From positions 18,273,501 through 18,337,500 of the forward strand of contig JAWQUS010000008.1 in the NCBI GenBank assembly GCA_036365455.1: a stretch of 64,000 nucleotides of DNA. The letters run 5' to 3'. The notes beneath the pieces were generated by a model that did not search any database, had not been told where the DNA came from, and saw nothing but the letters and a program-made list of their open reading frames with translations. This document shows positions 13,147-25,758 of the stretch, piece by piece. The position numbers and the translations under genes were made by a program. Positions within the stretch are counted from its first letter, which is position 1; every line of letters starts with the position of its first letter. Source of the DNA: Macrosoma leucophasiata (taxonomy: Eukaryota; Arthropoda; Insecta; Lepidoptera; Hedylidae).

Positions 13147-13463
13147 TTAGGATCTCACCGCAGAATCATTTCGTTCATCCAGATATGCTGCAAACCTGAT
13201 TTTTATAAATGCATATTTATAATCTAGATAATATCACAGTCTAAAGAAAACGAACGTTTACTTATACTGTGGTAATATAACATATATCCACCAAAGAGTA
13301 TACAAATACTATATCCACTAGGTTGCCAATCTTAAAAAAATACAGTTAAATTTTGATTGGCAACCTAGTGGATATAATTATATTCTCTAGATTATAAACA
13401 TGCATAACTATTAGGTTTGCAGCATATCTGGATGAACGAAATGATTCTGCAGTGGGATCCTAA
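13147..13463. mobile_element. Nested fold-back MITE, unit A
   Basis: The outer arms read 'ttaggatctcaccgcagaat' (13147) and 'atgattctgcagtgggatcc' (ending 13463), with 'tcgttcatccagatatgctg' continuing the left arm. They bracket an inner hairpin at about 13310-13377 ('atccactaggttgccaatc' / 'gattggcaacctagtggat'). The inner part is flanked by 'caaagagtatacaaatact', a word found again at 26031 and 26130, so a second element probably landed inside the first. Confidence 0.8.
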
Positions 13464-15237
13464 CATAAATGTACCTAACTACCTATACTTAAGAAAAAAT
13501 AAGAATCGTCGTGAATTAAGAATAAAATAAGTATTTACTTAAGTTAAATAAATTATATCTTTACCTCCACGTTACAATCTGTCGATCACCTGTCCACTCA
13601 ACAGATCAAATAAATCATATCATGTTATGTTAACAATTGTTGTTGGTGCTGCATTGTTGAAGATAAAATCAATGGCAAATGTTTTATTACCTAGGTACAT
13701 CCTAGGTAGGTACCTACTATCACAGTCTAATGAAAACGAACGTGTTAATTACCCTACTATACTTAGCGTATTTACTTTAGAAGAATAAGTAAAAAGCTAC
13801 ACATTGAAAAAAAACTATTTTTAACTAGGTAAGTAGGTACCTATTTACGAATACCTTGACTAAAAATGACCCAAAATATTGGGTTGATTTAAAAATAATT
13901 TCAGTTCAATATAAACTTACACGAGATAAATCCACGAAAATAGTTTGATTTCAATAAATGTATTTATTAACTGTAGGCAGAAAGGTACCTTTAGTAATAC
14001 AGATGTAAGAAAGAGTCTCTAAAAGAGTAACTAACTAATTAAAATAAATTAAATCTTTTCTGAGGTAAGTTACTAATTTGGAGTCGGCGCTAAACAAATG
14101 GTAACGATTAATCAATGATTTGTTTGGCTATAATATTTATATGCAACGAAAAGTGGTAAGAGTAGGTACCTAATAATGCAAATAAAATCGCTAAAATAGA
14201 AACAATGGTGCGGCAGTACGCAGTTTTGTGCATTGCTGATTTGTTTGGCGCCTAGTCAAATTAGTAAATAACAATGACATCAGTATAGCTCGAATTTATT
14301 TTATTTGTTAGTTACTCTATTCGGCTGCTTATAAAAAAAATACAAAAATAATTAATTTTCCAATTTAGTGTCTATAGTCACTTCCCTCAATTTACTTTCA
14401 AAATCTATACCCAGACCCTTTGTGGCCTCTGATGTCTCTATGTAGTCGGGACTTACATAACTTCATAAAAATAGCGGAGCGCAGTTCACGTTTGATACCT
14501 ACGTGAATAGTGCTGCTTATAGATGACACAAGCATAAGAATCCAAGAGATCCAAATACAGATGCATTGCCACTCCCGAGGGCTAATGGACTTATTACACG
14601 GCACGGTATTCAGGATACGACAGCAAGGGTAATAACATTTAGGAAGTTAGGGCCCTAATTAGGGCTACTGGAGCGGCCCGGACAGCCTAACGCCCTAACT
14701 ACACACAGTACTAATATGATCAGTATGGAAACTACGTACAAAACACACAGTCACACAAACATGCGCATCGATCCTCGAGTAGCGAGTGACTCGGAGCTGC
14801 AGCACCGCGAGAACCGCTTAGGGTCTACTGTTCATATTTGTACTGTAACAAAGTTAGGGCGCTGTCGGCGCATAGTGTAATTAGCGCCTACCCGACGCGA
14901 GGCCACGCCCACCCTTTCTGCCGGACCCTGAATACCGTGTCTTGTAATAGCCTTTTAAACTCTACCAACAAAAGCAGCAGACAGATTATGTCATGTGTTG
15001 GTACTTATGCCCTAGAGATACAACACTGAACTCTACCACCAGTAGTATCTACCTATATCAAAACTCTTAATTATTTGTATTAGCGGAACGAGGTAGGTAA
15101 CTATTGTCAACCGTGGAAGAGTTTCCTCGGTTGTACGAGGGTGACACTGAAACATCACTCAAAACAAACGCAAAAACGACAGAAATAGCATGACATTTTA
15201 GAGATATTGAGATTAGCATGTAAACATCTTTTGCGGA

Positions 15238-15670
15238 GTTTTGGCGGGAACCTTGAAAAAAGCGTATGGTGCTCTTATTTTATTTAATTTTCTGGGTGTA
15301 TTTTTAATTATATTAAATATAATTAGTGGCATTTTTAACCGACTTCGAAAAAAGGAGAAAATTATCAAGTCGTCGGAATCTAATTTTTTTTGTTTGTTAT
15401 AGGTATATTACAGTGCCCGTGTATGGTGAAATAGATTATCAGTGCGAAAACACGGCCTTTCAGGTTGCCTCCAAAACTTCATTTTAAATGTTCTGGTAAA
15501 GTAGCCATCGCTTTACTCAAATTACTGACTGTAACTTACTTGACTGGCATGATAAATAATTGATTGAATGACTAATAGGTACTCACTTTTACGCTACATA
15601 AATACGAATACGAAATATCGTTCTACTTGACACTGGCAATATGCGTAACAGCAATGCCATAATAACTAAA
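15238..15670 (+). mobile_element. Unclassified poly-A retroposon, unit A
   Basis: It reads 'ggagttttggcgggaacctt', then 'gcgtatggtgctcttatttt', 'cacggcctttcaggttgcct', 'agtagccatcgctttactc' and 'cactggcaatatgcgtaaca'. The same order, reverse-complemented, is found at 43873-44271. There it has a poly-T edge and a 12-bp target duplication, which makes it a retroposed sequence. This copy carries an extra 'aaccgacttcgaaaaaagg' segment of about 60 bp. The short open frames across it (15589-15823) are not genes. Confidence 0.7.
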
Positions 15671-15737
15671 AAAATACATCTTCTGATATATAAAATTCTC
15701 GTGTCACAGTGTTTGACTTTTAATTTTATTATACCTA

Positions 15738-15871
15738 CCACGCGCAGAAGCGCGCATGGCCCAGCGGCTGGTGTAGATCGTAAGCGATCTGCTCGGTTAA
15801 GCACTACAGGCGCGGTCGGGTAGTGTGATGGGTGACCGCTAGTGGCAAATTAAATGCGCGTTTCCGTGCTT
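15738..15871 (+). mobile_element. 5S-rRNA-headed SINE, truncated at the duplication junction
   Basis: The 5S-like head ('ggttaagcactacaggcgcg', 'gtgtgatgggtgaccgc') is present, but the body stops at 15871 where the second duplication unit begins. Compare the complete copy at 21155-21541. Confidence 0.85.
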
Positions 15872-17486
15872 CGATTTAAATTATTTTGTGAGTATTTTTC
15901 CATGATTCTACGTTTTTCTCTATTAGGTAGGTACCTTATGATAGGTATTGTATAGAAGGTGCGGGCCCAACATGCAACTTGTCCTTTCGGAGATTTAAAA
16001 TTACAATAATAAAGTTGTAGGTACCTACAAGTACGTATGCAAGTGATAGGTACTTACATAATATTTAAATACTTACATACATACATATTTTAACTTTAAC
16101 TTTTTTTTATTCAGCTGTAGTAACTGCCGTTGTGTAAATAGGTACTTATATGCCTACAATTCAACCGATTAAACAACCGAAAGTAAGGTATTTTAACGAA
16201 CAAGTAATTAGTTATGCTATTGTATCTGCATTACCTAGCAATAAATCAATAATTAATATTTAATTATTTACCTATTGAGGACGAACGAAGGTAGTGGGAG
16301 GTAAATGAGATTATACTAAGATAGGTAATAAACATAGGTACACTTATTTTTGAGAAATTTAACACTTTTATGGTGTACATTATGTAACACATTCGCATAT
16401 CTATATAGTTTTCACTTACAAAGAAATATATTTAATAACAATGTGTGTATTCTACGAAATTCGCTTGGCCTTATAAATACTGCCTAGATTTCTAAAAATA
16501 ATATAGGATATAGGTAATCTATGTACAACGTAATTATACCAACCCCACTAGTTTTTTCTTCCATTGTTCTTTAGTTGTTGTAAAAAATTAAATGAATTTT
16601 CGAAACATTCACAATTTGTATATTTTCGACAATCTCTATGGTCGTCAAAATTTTATGTTTATAGCATTATCTGTGTTCGTACGCGTTTGCGCGGAGACGA
16701 GCGCGCGAATCGTCTGTGCGCGCGCTACTGACTGTCAATCTTGACATAAATGTTACACCAGTGACCAGACTCGGTGCTCAGTAAGTGTATGACGACAAGG
16801 TAATTACAGCGTCCAAGATTACGTCATGCCAAAGACTTGGTTTCTTAATGAAAAAGTTAAGTTCACCAAATTGCGAAATTTGCCTAATAAAAAAGTAGAG
16901 GATGTGAAACACGCATGGAGTGTGTTAGGAATCAGTCAGAGATGTAATAATACAGACCTGTAACATTAGGTGTTTTTACTGTATGCTATATAAACCTACT
17001 TCAATAGAAGCATGTAATAATTTATGATATAGGTACATGTATGTAATATAATTTAAAAATATAAATAATTAAAAAAAAAAACAAGCACCTACGTCATTAT
17101 CAATCAAATATAGGTAGGTATTGCTAAAGTATGCCTTACGCGTTGAAGTTTGCGAGGAAAAGAGTTCAATGTTAAATTAGATATCAATACCAATCTGATT
17201 TAGGTACCTACACAATGAATGAACGGCATTCAACAAATCGCGCTGTGTAGAACCGATCGCGATGATGAAATCCGGAGTTACCTACAGGATTATCTTAAAT
17301 ATTTGGGGAATATCTTCGTTTTTTTTAACTAACTTTAAGGTGAATAATTCTCCTTAATTCTTAAATCTATATAAATATATCTTTCAATTATTGAAAGATA
17401 TATCCAAATCATTATCTTTACCTACCCGCAGGATCCTCAACGGCCGTTTACAGTAACTTACCTTAGACTCAACCACGCACACTCCG

Positions 17487-17707
17487 CCAAAATTCAATAC
17501 AAACGCTTAATTTGGTCTCTATTACACAGACATTGCAGTGACGTGTATTTACACGTGCACCTATGTGCGTAGCACGTACAAAATACCAACCGTCGCCCAT
17601 AAGAGAGGAGGAGGTTGGGTGATGCGGGAAAATCGGGCGGGACGTCGAAGTGTCCATTCTATAGGTACGTAGTATTATTACAGTATATTCTCTGCCTTAG
17701 ACTAGAT
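17487..17707 (+). repeat. Interspersed repeat 'cgggacgtcgaagtgtcc', unit B copy
   Basis: Duplicate of 12070-12290 at offset 5417. Confidence 0.8.
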
Positions 17708-18563
17708 TAAACATAAATAACTATCTCTGGTTAACTGTATTAACAAATCTACCCGTAAGTTCAAAAAACAAAAAAAAATGATTTTTTTGAATTTTCAATT
17801 ACAAAAAAGGACCTCACTGGATGGAAACGAAGAAGGTACAATGGATTTAAATATCATAATAATAATAAGAAAGAACACTGAAGAAACTCATTGTTTTTCA
17901 TAATGGTCATCGCTCTAGCTATGGTGACCCCGGTAAACTGAACCACAGGGTTAGGTTAGCTATTTTCATGATAGTTTTCTCAGTCTCAATTACTTGATAC
18001 TATATAGTCACGATTCAGTCTCAGGAAATACATAGTTCGCATAGTGCGTGCCGATGATTCCGCTTTCTGCTACGTACTCGTACTACGACGTGCTACGAGT
18101 ATGATTGCCGAGCCACAGCAATAAAATTATGCACTGATAACATTGATATATCAATGACTGATAAATAAATATGGACCAAAATCGTAGTGGAACATTGCGG
18201 CAGGAGGCAGATGTCTAGCAATGTGACAAATATAGGGTTTCATGTTAATATAAAGCTTCATGTAAAGTGCCACGTTCTTGTGTAGCTGGCTACGAGCCCC
18301 GGATTACGCTATAATGGTCTTGCTACGGCACCAGAATATCTGGATGCAATATCTAGTTCTCTGCAAAGGTCACGTTGACGTACCGTCACAACCTACTACA
18401 ACCTACTACCTACTTGTATTGAAACTATTAATTTTTGATGATCATGTGTGTCGTGTTGTGTCGTATAAGCGTACTGTCGTGCCACAACATACCCTGGACC
18501 CGACACTGTAATATCCAATACTTAATACTTGAACCTGGCTTAAGTTATCCACTTTCTATTAGG

Positions 18564-18880
18564 TTAGGATCTCACCGCAGAATCATTTCGTTCATCCAGA
18601 TATGCTGCAAACCTGATTTTTATAAATGCATATTTATAATCTAGATAATATCACAGTCTAAAGAAAACGAACGTTTACTTATACTGTGGTAATATAACAT
18701 ATATCCACCAAAGAGTATACAAATACTATATCCACTAGGTTGCCAATCTTAAAAAAATACAGTTAAATTTTGATTGGCAACCTAGTGGATATAATTATAT
18801 TCTCTAGATTATAAACATGCATAACTATTAGGTTTGCAGCATATCTGGATGAACGAAATGATTCTGCAGTGGGATCCTAA
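18564..18880. mobile_element. Nested fold-back MITE, unit B
   Basis: Duplicate of 13147-13463 at offset 5417, with the same nested hairpin. Confidence 0.8.
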
Positions 18881-20654
18881 CATAAATGTACCTAACTACC
18901 TATACTTAAGAAAAAATAAGAATCGTCGTGAATTAAGAATAAAATAAGTATTTACTTAAGTTAAATAAATTATATCTTTACCTCCACGTTACAATCTGTC
19001 GATCACCTGTCCACTCAACAGATCAAATAAATCATATCATGTTATGTTAACAATTGTTGTTGGTGCTGCATTGTTGAAGATAAAATCAATGGCAAATGTT
19101 TTATTACCTAGGTACATCCTAGGTAGGTACCTACTATCACAGTCTAATGAAAACGAACGTGTTAATTACCCTACTATACTTAGCGTATTTACTTTAGAAG
19201 AATAAGTAAAAAGCTACACATTGAAAAAAAACTATTTTTAACTAGGTAAGTAGGTACCTATTTACGAATACCTTGACTAAAAATGACCCAAAATATTGGG
19301 TTGATTTAAAAATAATTTCAGTTCAATATAAACTTACACGAGATAAATCCACGAAAATAGTTTGATTTCAATAAATGTATTTATTAACTGTAGGCAGAAA
19401 GGTACCTTTAGTAATACAGATGTAAGAAAGAGTCTCTAAAAGAGTAACTAACTAATTAAAATAAATTAAATCTTTTCTGAGGTAAGTTACTAATTTGGAG
19501 TCGGCGCTAAACAAATGGTAACGATTAATCAATGATTTGTTTGGCTATAATATTTATATGCAACGAAAAGTGGTAAGAGTAGGTACCTAATAATGCAAAT
19601 AAAATCGCTAAAATAGAAACAATGGTGCGGCAGTACGCAGTTTTGTGCATTGCTGATTTGTTTGGCGCCTAGTCAAATTAGTAAATAACAATGACATCAG
19701 TATAGCTCGAATTTATTTTATTTGTTAGTTACTCTATTCGGCTGCTTATAAAAAAAATACAAAAATAATTAATTTTCCAATTTAGTGTCTATAGTCACTT
19801 CCCTCAATTTACTTTCAAAATCTATACCCAGACCCTTTGTGGCCTCTGATGTCTCTATGTAGTCGGGACTTACATAACTTCATAAAAATAGCGGAGCGCA
19901 GTTCACGTTTGATACCTACGTGAATAGTGCTGCTTATAGATGACACAAGCATAAGAATCCAAGAGATCCAAATACAGATGCATTGCCACTCCCGAGGGCT
20001 AATGGACTTATTACACGGCACGGTATTCAGGATACGACAGCAAGGGTAATAACATTTAGGAAGTTAGGGCCCTAATTAGGGCTACTGGAGCGGCCCGGAC
20101 AGCCTAACGCCCTAACTACACACAGTACTAATATGATCAGTATGGAAACTACGTACAAAACACATAGTCACACAAACATGCGCATCGATCCTCGAGTAGC
20201 GAGTGACTCGGAGCTGCAGCACCGCGAGAACCGCTTAGGGTCTACTGTTCATATTTGTACTGTAACAAAGTTAGGGCGCTGTCGGCGCATAGTGTAATTA
20301 GCGCGTACCCGACGCGAGGCCACGCCCACCCTTTCTGCCGGACCCTGAATACCGTGTCTTGTAATAGCCTTTTAAACTCTACCAACAAAAGCAGCAGACA
20401 GATTATGTCATGTGTTGGTACTTATGCCCTAGAGATACAACACTGAACTCTACCACCAGTAGTATCTACCTATATCAAAACTCTTAATTATTTGTATTAG
20501 CGGAACGAGGTAGGTAACTATTGTCAACCGTGGAAGAGTTTCCTCGGTTGTACGAGGGTGACACTGAAACATCACTCAAAACAAACGCAAAAACGACAGA
20601 AATAGCATGACATTTTAGAGATATTGAGATTAGCATGTAAACATCTTTTGCGGA

Positions 20655-21087
20655 GTTTTGGCGGGAACCTTGAAAAAAGCGTATGGTGCTCTTATTTTAT
20701 TTAATTTTCTGGGTGTATTTTTAATTATATTAAATATAATTAGTGGCATTTTTAACCGACTTCGAAAAAAGGAGAAAATTATCAAGTCGTCGGAATCTAA
20801 TTTTTTTTGTTTGTTATAGGTATATTACAGTGCCCGTGTATGGTGAAATAGATTATCAGTGCGAAAACACGGCCTTTCAGGTTGCCTCCAAAACTTCATT
20901 TTAAATGTTCTGGTAAAGTAGCCATCGCTTTACTCAAATTACTGACTGTAACTTACTTGACTGGCATGATAAATAATTGATTGAATGACTAATAGGTACT
21001 CACTTTTACGCTACATAAATACGAATACGAAATATCGTTCTACTTGACACTGGCAATATGCGTAACAGCAATGCCATAATAACTAAA
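20655..21087 (+). mobile_element. Unclassified poly-A retroposon, unit B
   Basis: Duplicate of 15238-15670 at offset 5417. Confidence 0.7.
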
Positions 21088-21154
21088 AAAATACATCTTC
21101 TGATATATAAAATTCTCGTGTCACAGTGTTTGACTTTTAATTTTATTATACCTA

Positions 21155-21541
21155 CCACGCGCAGAAGCGCGCATGGCCCAGCGGCTGGTGTAGATCGTAA
21201 GCGATCTGCTCGGTTAAGCACTACAGGCGCGGTCGGGTAGTGTGATGGGTGACCGCTAGTGGCAAATTAAATGCGCGTTTCCGTGCTTCGGACGGCACGT
21301 TAAGCCGTCGGTCCGGGTTGCTATCGATGGATAGCAGTCGTTAAACCTTGTCGGAGGCCTTATGGGCGGTTTGAAAACATCCGACAGTGGGTTGGCCACT
21401 AACCCAGCCACCTCCACCAATCCGCATTGGAGCAGCGTGGTAGAGTAAGCTCCAGGCCTCCCCCCAAAAAAAAAGGGAGAGACTCGTGCCCAGCAGTGGG
21501 ACGTATAATGGGTTGCCATTATTATTATTATTATTATACCT
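21155..21541 (+). mobile_element. Complete 5S-rRNA-derived SINE
   Basis: The head contains the 5S rRNA internal promoter: a box-A-like 'ggttaagcac' and a box-C-like 'gatgggtgaccgc', spaced as in 5S genes. This places it in the SINE3 type (5S-derived head). The body ('ggacggcacgttaagccgtc', 'gtcggaggcct') leads to a tail 'gtggtagagtaagctccagg' ... 'agcagtgggacgt' and ends in (att)n. The tail resembles lepidopteran LINE 3' ends, the presumed source of the reverse transcriptase. A 3' fragment of the same family lies at 37630-37740. Confidence 0.8.
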
Positions 21542-21544
21542 ATC

Positions 21545-21580
21545 TCTAAGGCGATACGAAGTTCGTCTGGGCAGCTAATA
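21545..21580 (+). mobile_element. Helitron-like 3' end remnant
   Basis: 'aaggcgatacgaagttcgtc' followed by 'tgggcagctaa' matches the 3' terminus of the Helitron-like repeats in this window. Confidence 0.45.
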
Positions 21581-22407
21581 AATAAATAATAAATATAAGT
21601 ATATACAGACATTACATAACGTTGGCGTTTCAGGATTCAACGTCGCAATATTATTCGTATATAAAATATCCGATATCTGATAAACTTATCTAAACTATCA
21701 GATAGGTATCTATTTTATCTGAGTGGATGTAGATACTTAATCCTACTTAGTTGAGGCTATAGTTGTTAGTACAACGATAACTAAGTAAGATTGTTGATAA
21801 TTACCTTAAATCTGCTCTCCAGTAGTACACTCTTTTGTTCGAGTATTGCATCATCAGATTCCATCACTGACACACCAAATCACAAATTATATATATTAAA
21901 TTAGGACGTTTCAAGTGTGCATCGTGAATTAATTATATTATTAAGATGTTTTAAGGACGACTTGTTAACAACGCTGATAAAACGCAATGATAACGTGAAT
22001 CTAACCTTCACACAAGAATGCTCTTACGCAAATTCGCTATACCTAAGTACCAAGTGCATGACAATGAGTGCGTTTGTAGCAATTTGTGCTGCTACAATTC
22101 CTAAGCCACGTAGTATCACGCTGACAATGTGATAAAATTTACTCTTTACAAAGAAAATAGTAGATTGCAGATTATCGGTTAGATATTTTGCTTCTATCTG
22201 TTTATAAGGCATGTACCTATCTATTTAATCATGCCATTTTAGGGGTATCCAATGGTACCTACTTATAACAATAAATATATTTCAATTCATACAAACATGG
22301 CCCCGTAATGAAAAATCCGTAGATCTACGAAACAAATCGTAGAATTAGAGCTATGCGGTAACCCACCTGTAATCCTCCATTTGGATAACTCCGAAAATCT
22401 ACTAGTA

Positions 22408-22760
22408 ACGGATTAATTAGCATTCGCATTATTTGATAGTATGCTAATGCTGTATTAGCATTTCGCAAATTAAATGAAATTGTGAAATTCTGCGAAATGT
22501 GAAACGCATATTTGTAATTGTTTTGTTATTATCTTCGATTCGTTTGCATTTGGGATCGTATATTGAATAAATGCGTGAGATTTTTTAATAATAATTATTT
22601 TGGCATCCTTAAACATTAATTAATTTGCATATTAACAGAAATCAAACACTTCATTAGGTATCAATTATTACCACATTAACAATGCTAATGTGGTAAAAAT
22701 TAATATAATACATTAAAAAGCTTATGATATGACGAGAAATAGCAATAATTGCCATCGCTA
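22408..22760 (+). repeat. Interspersed repeat, copy 2 of an inverted pair
   Basis: Reverse-complement partner of 7536-7893 ('ttagcattcgcattatttga', 'aatgcgtgagattttttaat', 'attaggtatcaattattacc', 'attgccatcgctaa'). It lies directly left of the MITE at 22774. Confidence 0.75.
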
Positions 22761-22773
22761 ATACCTACTAAGT

Positions 22774-22907
22774 GCGAGATTCACAGACCACACTACGACT
22801 TTACTTTGAGCAAAGTACTCTCAGAACTGTCAAAACTCAAACTTTACTGACAGTACTAAGCAAACTTTCCTGAAAGTAAAATCGTAGTGCGGTCTGTGTA
22901 TCTCGCC
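22774..22907. mobile_element. Fold-back MITE
   Basis: Terminal inverted repeats: 'gcgagattcacagaccacac' and 'tacgactttact' on the left, against 'agtaaaatcgtagtgcggtc' and 'tgtgtatctcgc' on the right. Internal inverted words ('gacagt', 'caaactt') extend the fold. No coding capacity. Confidence 0.85.
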
Positions 22908-22909
22908 CT

Positions 22910-24000
22910 AGGCTTAGACATAGTAGACAGGCAAAAGCAGGGACCACAAAATTCAAGGTGACACTAATACCTGGCGATCTACGAGTCTTTTGATACCTAT
23001 AATTCAAACTTAATAAAGAGTAAGTATGTATTTAAATATTAATAATATATAATTCTTCTAACTAGCTTTTTTAAATGGATGTAGGGCAGTTAAATTATTA
23101 AACGGTTGGCCCCCATCAGTGGTCTATGGTTTTTCTTCTTAAAATGTTTTATTATAGGTATTTTATATTGCTCAAAATCTTGGTTTGAGTGCGTAAGATC
23201 ACGACATAGGTTCTCCGAAACTATATTTTAAGTACCTACCTTGATACAATAATCAAAGATTCATGTAGCTTTAAAGAAATCTCAATTTATTTTTCAGCGT
23301 TAGTTTAACAATAGTGTTCAAGAATCATAACTTTAAAGTGTTAAGAGAAAAATAACAAACAGATAAGTATGATAAAATTGTCATTTTTATCGAATCTATT
23401 TTATAAAATAGGTATTATATCTTTAAAAGAAGGCACTTGTGACTGCCTTTGGTAACACCTCACGAGAATCCTAGATATCAAAATTGTGTCAAGATAAACT
23501 TGCTTGTATATGTTTATCAATCTTTATTAGACATCGATATTATTTCTTTAAAATAGGTTTTATTTATTGTTATTAAAATATCAATAACCATAATTATACA
23601 AAATTTCAAACCAACTTTTTGAATTTTAGTACCTACCTACTGAGGCATATTAGGCATTGATATTCTGGGATGTTTTTGTACTATGTATGAATTAAAATAA
23701 CATGCTCAAATCACTCTCGCTGATGACACCTTTAAAATTCTGTGCAAATTGACTATCAAAATATACGAAAATTCTACCTACACTATTTTCCAAAGGAAAT
23801 TAAATTTCAAATATCTGCTACCTTCTGTTTCTAATCTCTGCTGCATATGACAAGATACGTTGCTACTTTGGCACTGCTGAAGCCCTAAGCACCACGCACC
23901 ACCAAACCTACCTACTCAATAATTATTATTGTGTTTTTATCATTTTAAACGTTAATTATAGTTTCGGAGTTATTTAAGAAAATAGACGAAAATTCCAACT
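22910..24000. other. No gene seen
   Basis: AT-rich, without supported exons or recognised repeats. Confidence 0.35.
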
Positions 24001-24006
24001 GGCTAA

Positions 24007-24185
24007 ATGTATAGGGCTTTGGCCCGCACCTTGTACAACACTATATTGAGAGAAGAAGCATAAAATACAACTTAAATCATTTTCAAATTATTTTTTGAGT
24101 ATTTTTCCACGATTTTACGTGTTTTTCTCAATCTTTTGATATAGTCTACAAGGAGCGGGCCCAACGTGGAACTTGTCCTTTATTA
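24007..24185. mobile_element. Compact fold-back MITE (reference copy)
   Basis: 'gggctttggcccgcaccttg' ... 'tattgagagaagaagcat' forms the left arm, and 'ctcaatcttttgatatagtc' ... 'aaggagcgggcccaacgt' the right arm. The arms are inverted repeats of about 35 bp. This uninterrupted copy shows where the copy at 9897-10570 was split. Confidence 0.75.
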
Positions 24186-25757
24186 CTTCTACGGAATCCT
24201 GTAAACGTGCCAGACTCGCACTTGACCGCTTTTTTAATTTCAAAAATTATTATGTGTAAGTAAATAAGTCCCAGATACTTGTATCAAATATACATAATAT
24301 AACAAGACAGTAAAAATCCAGTATCTGTACTTACATGAAATAACTACCTAATTTTACGAAAAAACTGAACGTATCAAAAGTAAAAATATTAAAAAAAAAA
24401 AATTTTTTACTGTATGTCTGTCTGGTACGTTATAACTTCGAAACTACTACAACGGAGTTAAACGCGTTCACAGGTGGATTACACACATACGTAATTAGGA
24501 GCGTTGTCAAAACTTTCTATCGACAAAATCGGCTAAAAGGAAAAAAAAAAGTTATGTAAATTGAAAATTTATTTCAAGCACTGCCTCTGCCTGTGTTCCG
24601 GTCAGATGGTAATTTATGGCCCCGTAATAACTACCACAGATAGAGACGTAACAACTTCAGTCTTACGGGTGGAGTTTTAGAACTCTCTACAGGCTGCAGT
24701 CAGCACTTAACATACATGTGAACTGCGTGCTTGTTTGCCACCTTCGTTACATAAAAAAGTGCCTACCTATAGAAAGCTGCATCGACTGCATCTATGAATG
24801 TTTCTATAAAACATGAAGAATTTTTTTTATATTCTAATACGCTTGCATGTGAAAAATAAAAAACATGACAAATAAAATCTTTTCATGCAAGTCAATAAAA
24901 TACAGTGCCTAGGTACCTAGGCACATCGAGCCTTGAGCCTATGAAAGAGACAATCAGCTAGTTTTCAGTTCCTAGAGCGTTATCTCTGCTGAACACTGCC
25001 TACATAAGCACTGATAGTCCGGTATTAGTAAAACTTGATCAAAATGTAACTGTACCACTTAACATTTTTGCAAAATTACAAATAATAAATAAAGACCGAA
25101 TATTTTTTTTAATCTATCCAAAAAAACTGCAGTGAAAAAACGTGTAGAGTGATATATTTATGTGTTAGTGAACCGTGTTTTGATGGAGAGCTTTTCATAC
25201 ACAGAGACCATTGTACTTTATCCTTACACTCCATAGTCCATTAAAGTTCCGTCTCAGAAGGTAATCTCATGTAGGATTATCTCATCTCGTACACCTTTTC
25301 TTACTCTACTATTTGTAGATACGGCGTTCAATTCTTTTGAACCATCGACGACACAACGCAGCTTTCAATGTATTGAACCACTAATTTTTTTATGTAAAAT
25401 ACAGTGATAACCTACTGTTACAAATTAAAGGCAAGGTGTTTACTTCACAAGTAATTTATTTTTCAATGCATAAATTGTTATAGGTAGGTAGGATTAGTAA
25501 AACAATGCCGATCCACTTTAGCTATATAAATATGGTGATAAATAATGAATGCACTGCAAACTAAACAAATATATGTTCGAGGACACTTTATGACAAATTA
25601 CTAATTTCAGTAAGTCTCCAAGAACGTTGTTAAGTCTTCCATTCCACACGATACTGAGATAATAAATCAATGGTCTGTTTATTTCAGAAAGGTCTTGCAA
25701 TTTTGGAGGTATACCCATTTTTGATATCGAAATGCTTGGCTTCTGAATAGAGATGTA
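24186..25757. other. Gene-poor stretch with a SINE fragment
   Basis: Bases 24590-24770 contain words of the SINE seen in reverse at 31745-32030 ('ttccggtcagatggtaat', 'gcagtcagcacttaacatac', 'gtgcttgtttgccacctt'). A minus-strand frame at 25518-25718 has no clear domain or splice sites and is not called. Confidence 0.4.
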
Positions 25758-25758
25758 T

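Larger units (their letters stand above)
10455..15871. repeat. Tandem segmental duplication, unit A (5417 bp)
   Basis: Every position x in this unit corresponds to x+5417 in 15872-21288. The copies are virtually identical. Differences noticed by eye are the base pairs near 10947/16364, 13125/18542, 14747/20164 and 14886/20303. The unit is non-coding apart from transposon debris and has no supported exon. The units meet head to tail with a shared 'cg' at both breakpoints. The left border falls in a MITE and the right border in a SINE. Because the divergence is so low, a recent duplication or an assembly artefact (uncollapsed haplotype) are both possible. Confidence 0.95.
15872..21288. repeat. 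Tandem segmental duplication, unit B (5417 bp)
   Basis: Second head-to-tail copy of 10455-15871. At its right edge the sequence continues into the intact remainder of the 5S-derived SINE. Unit A instead jumps at 15872-15873 ('cg') back to the MITE sequence. This places the duplication event after insertion of both elements. Confidence 0.95.

Noticed and set aside
12052..15823. Small frames in the duplicated unit that are identical at +5417
   Set aside because: Their conservation is due to the recent duplication. They cross MITEs, SINEs and the retroposon, and the independent repeat copy at 61740 does not keep the frame.
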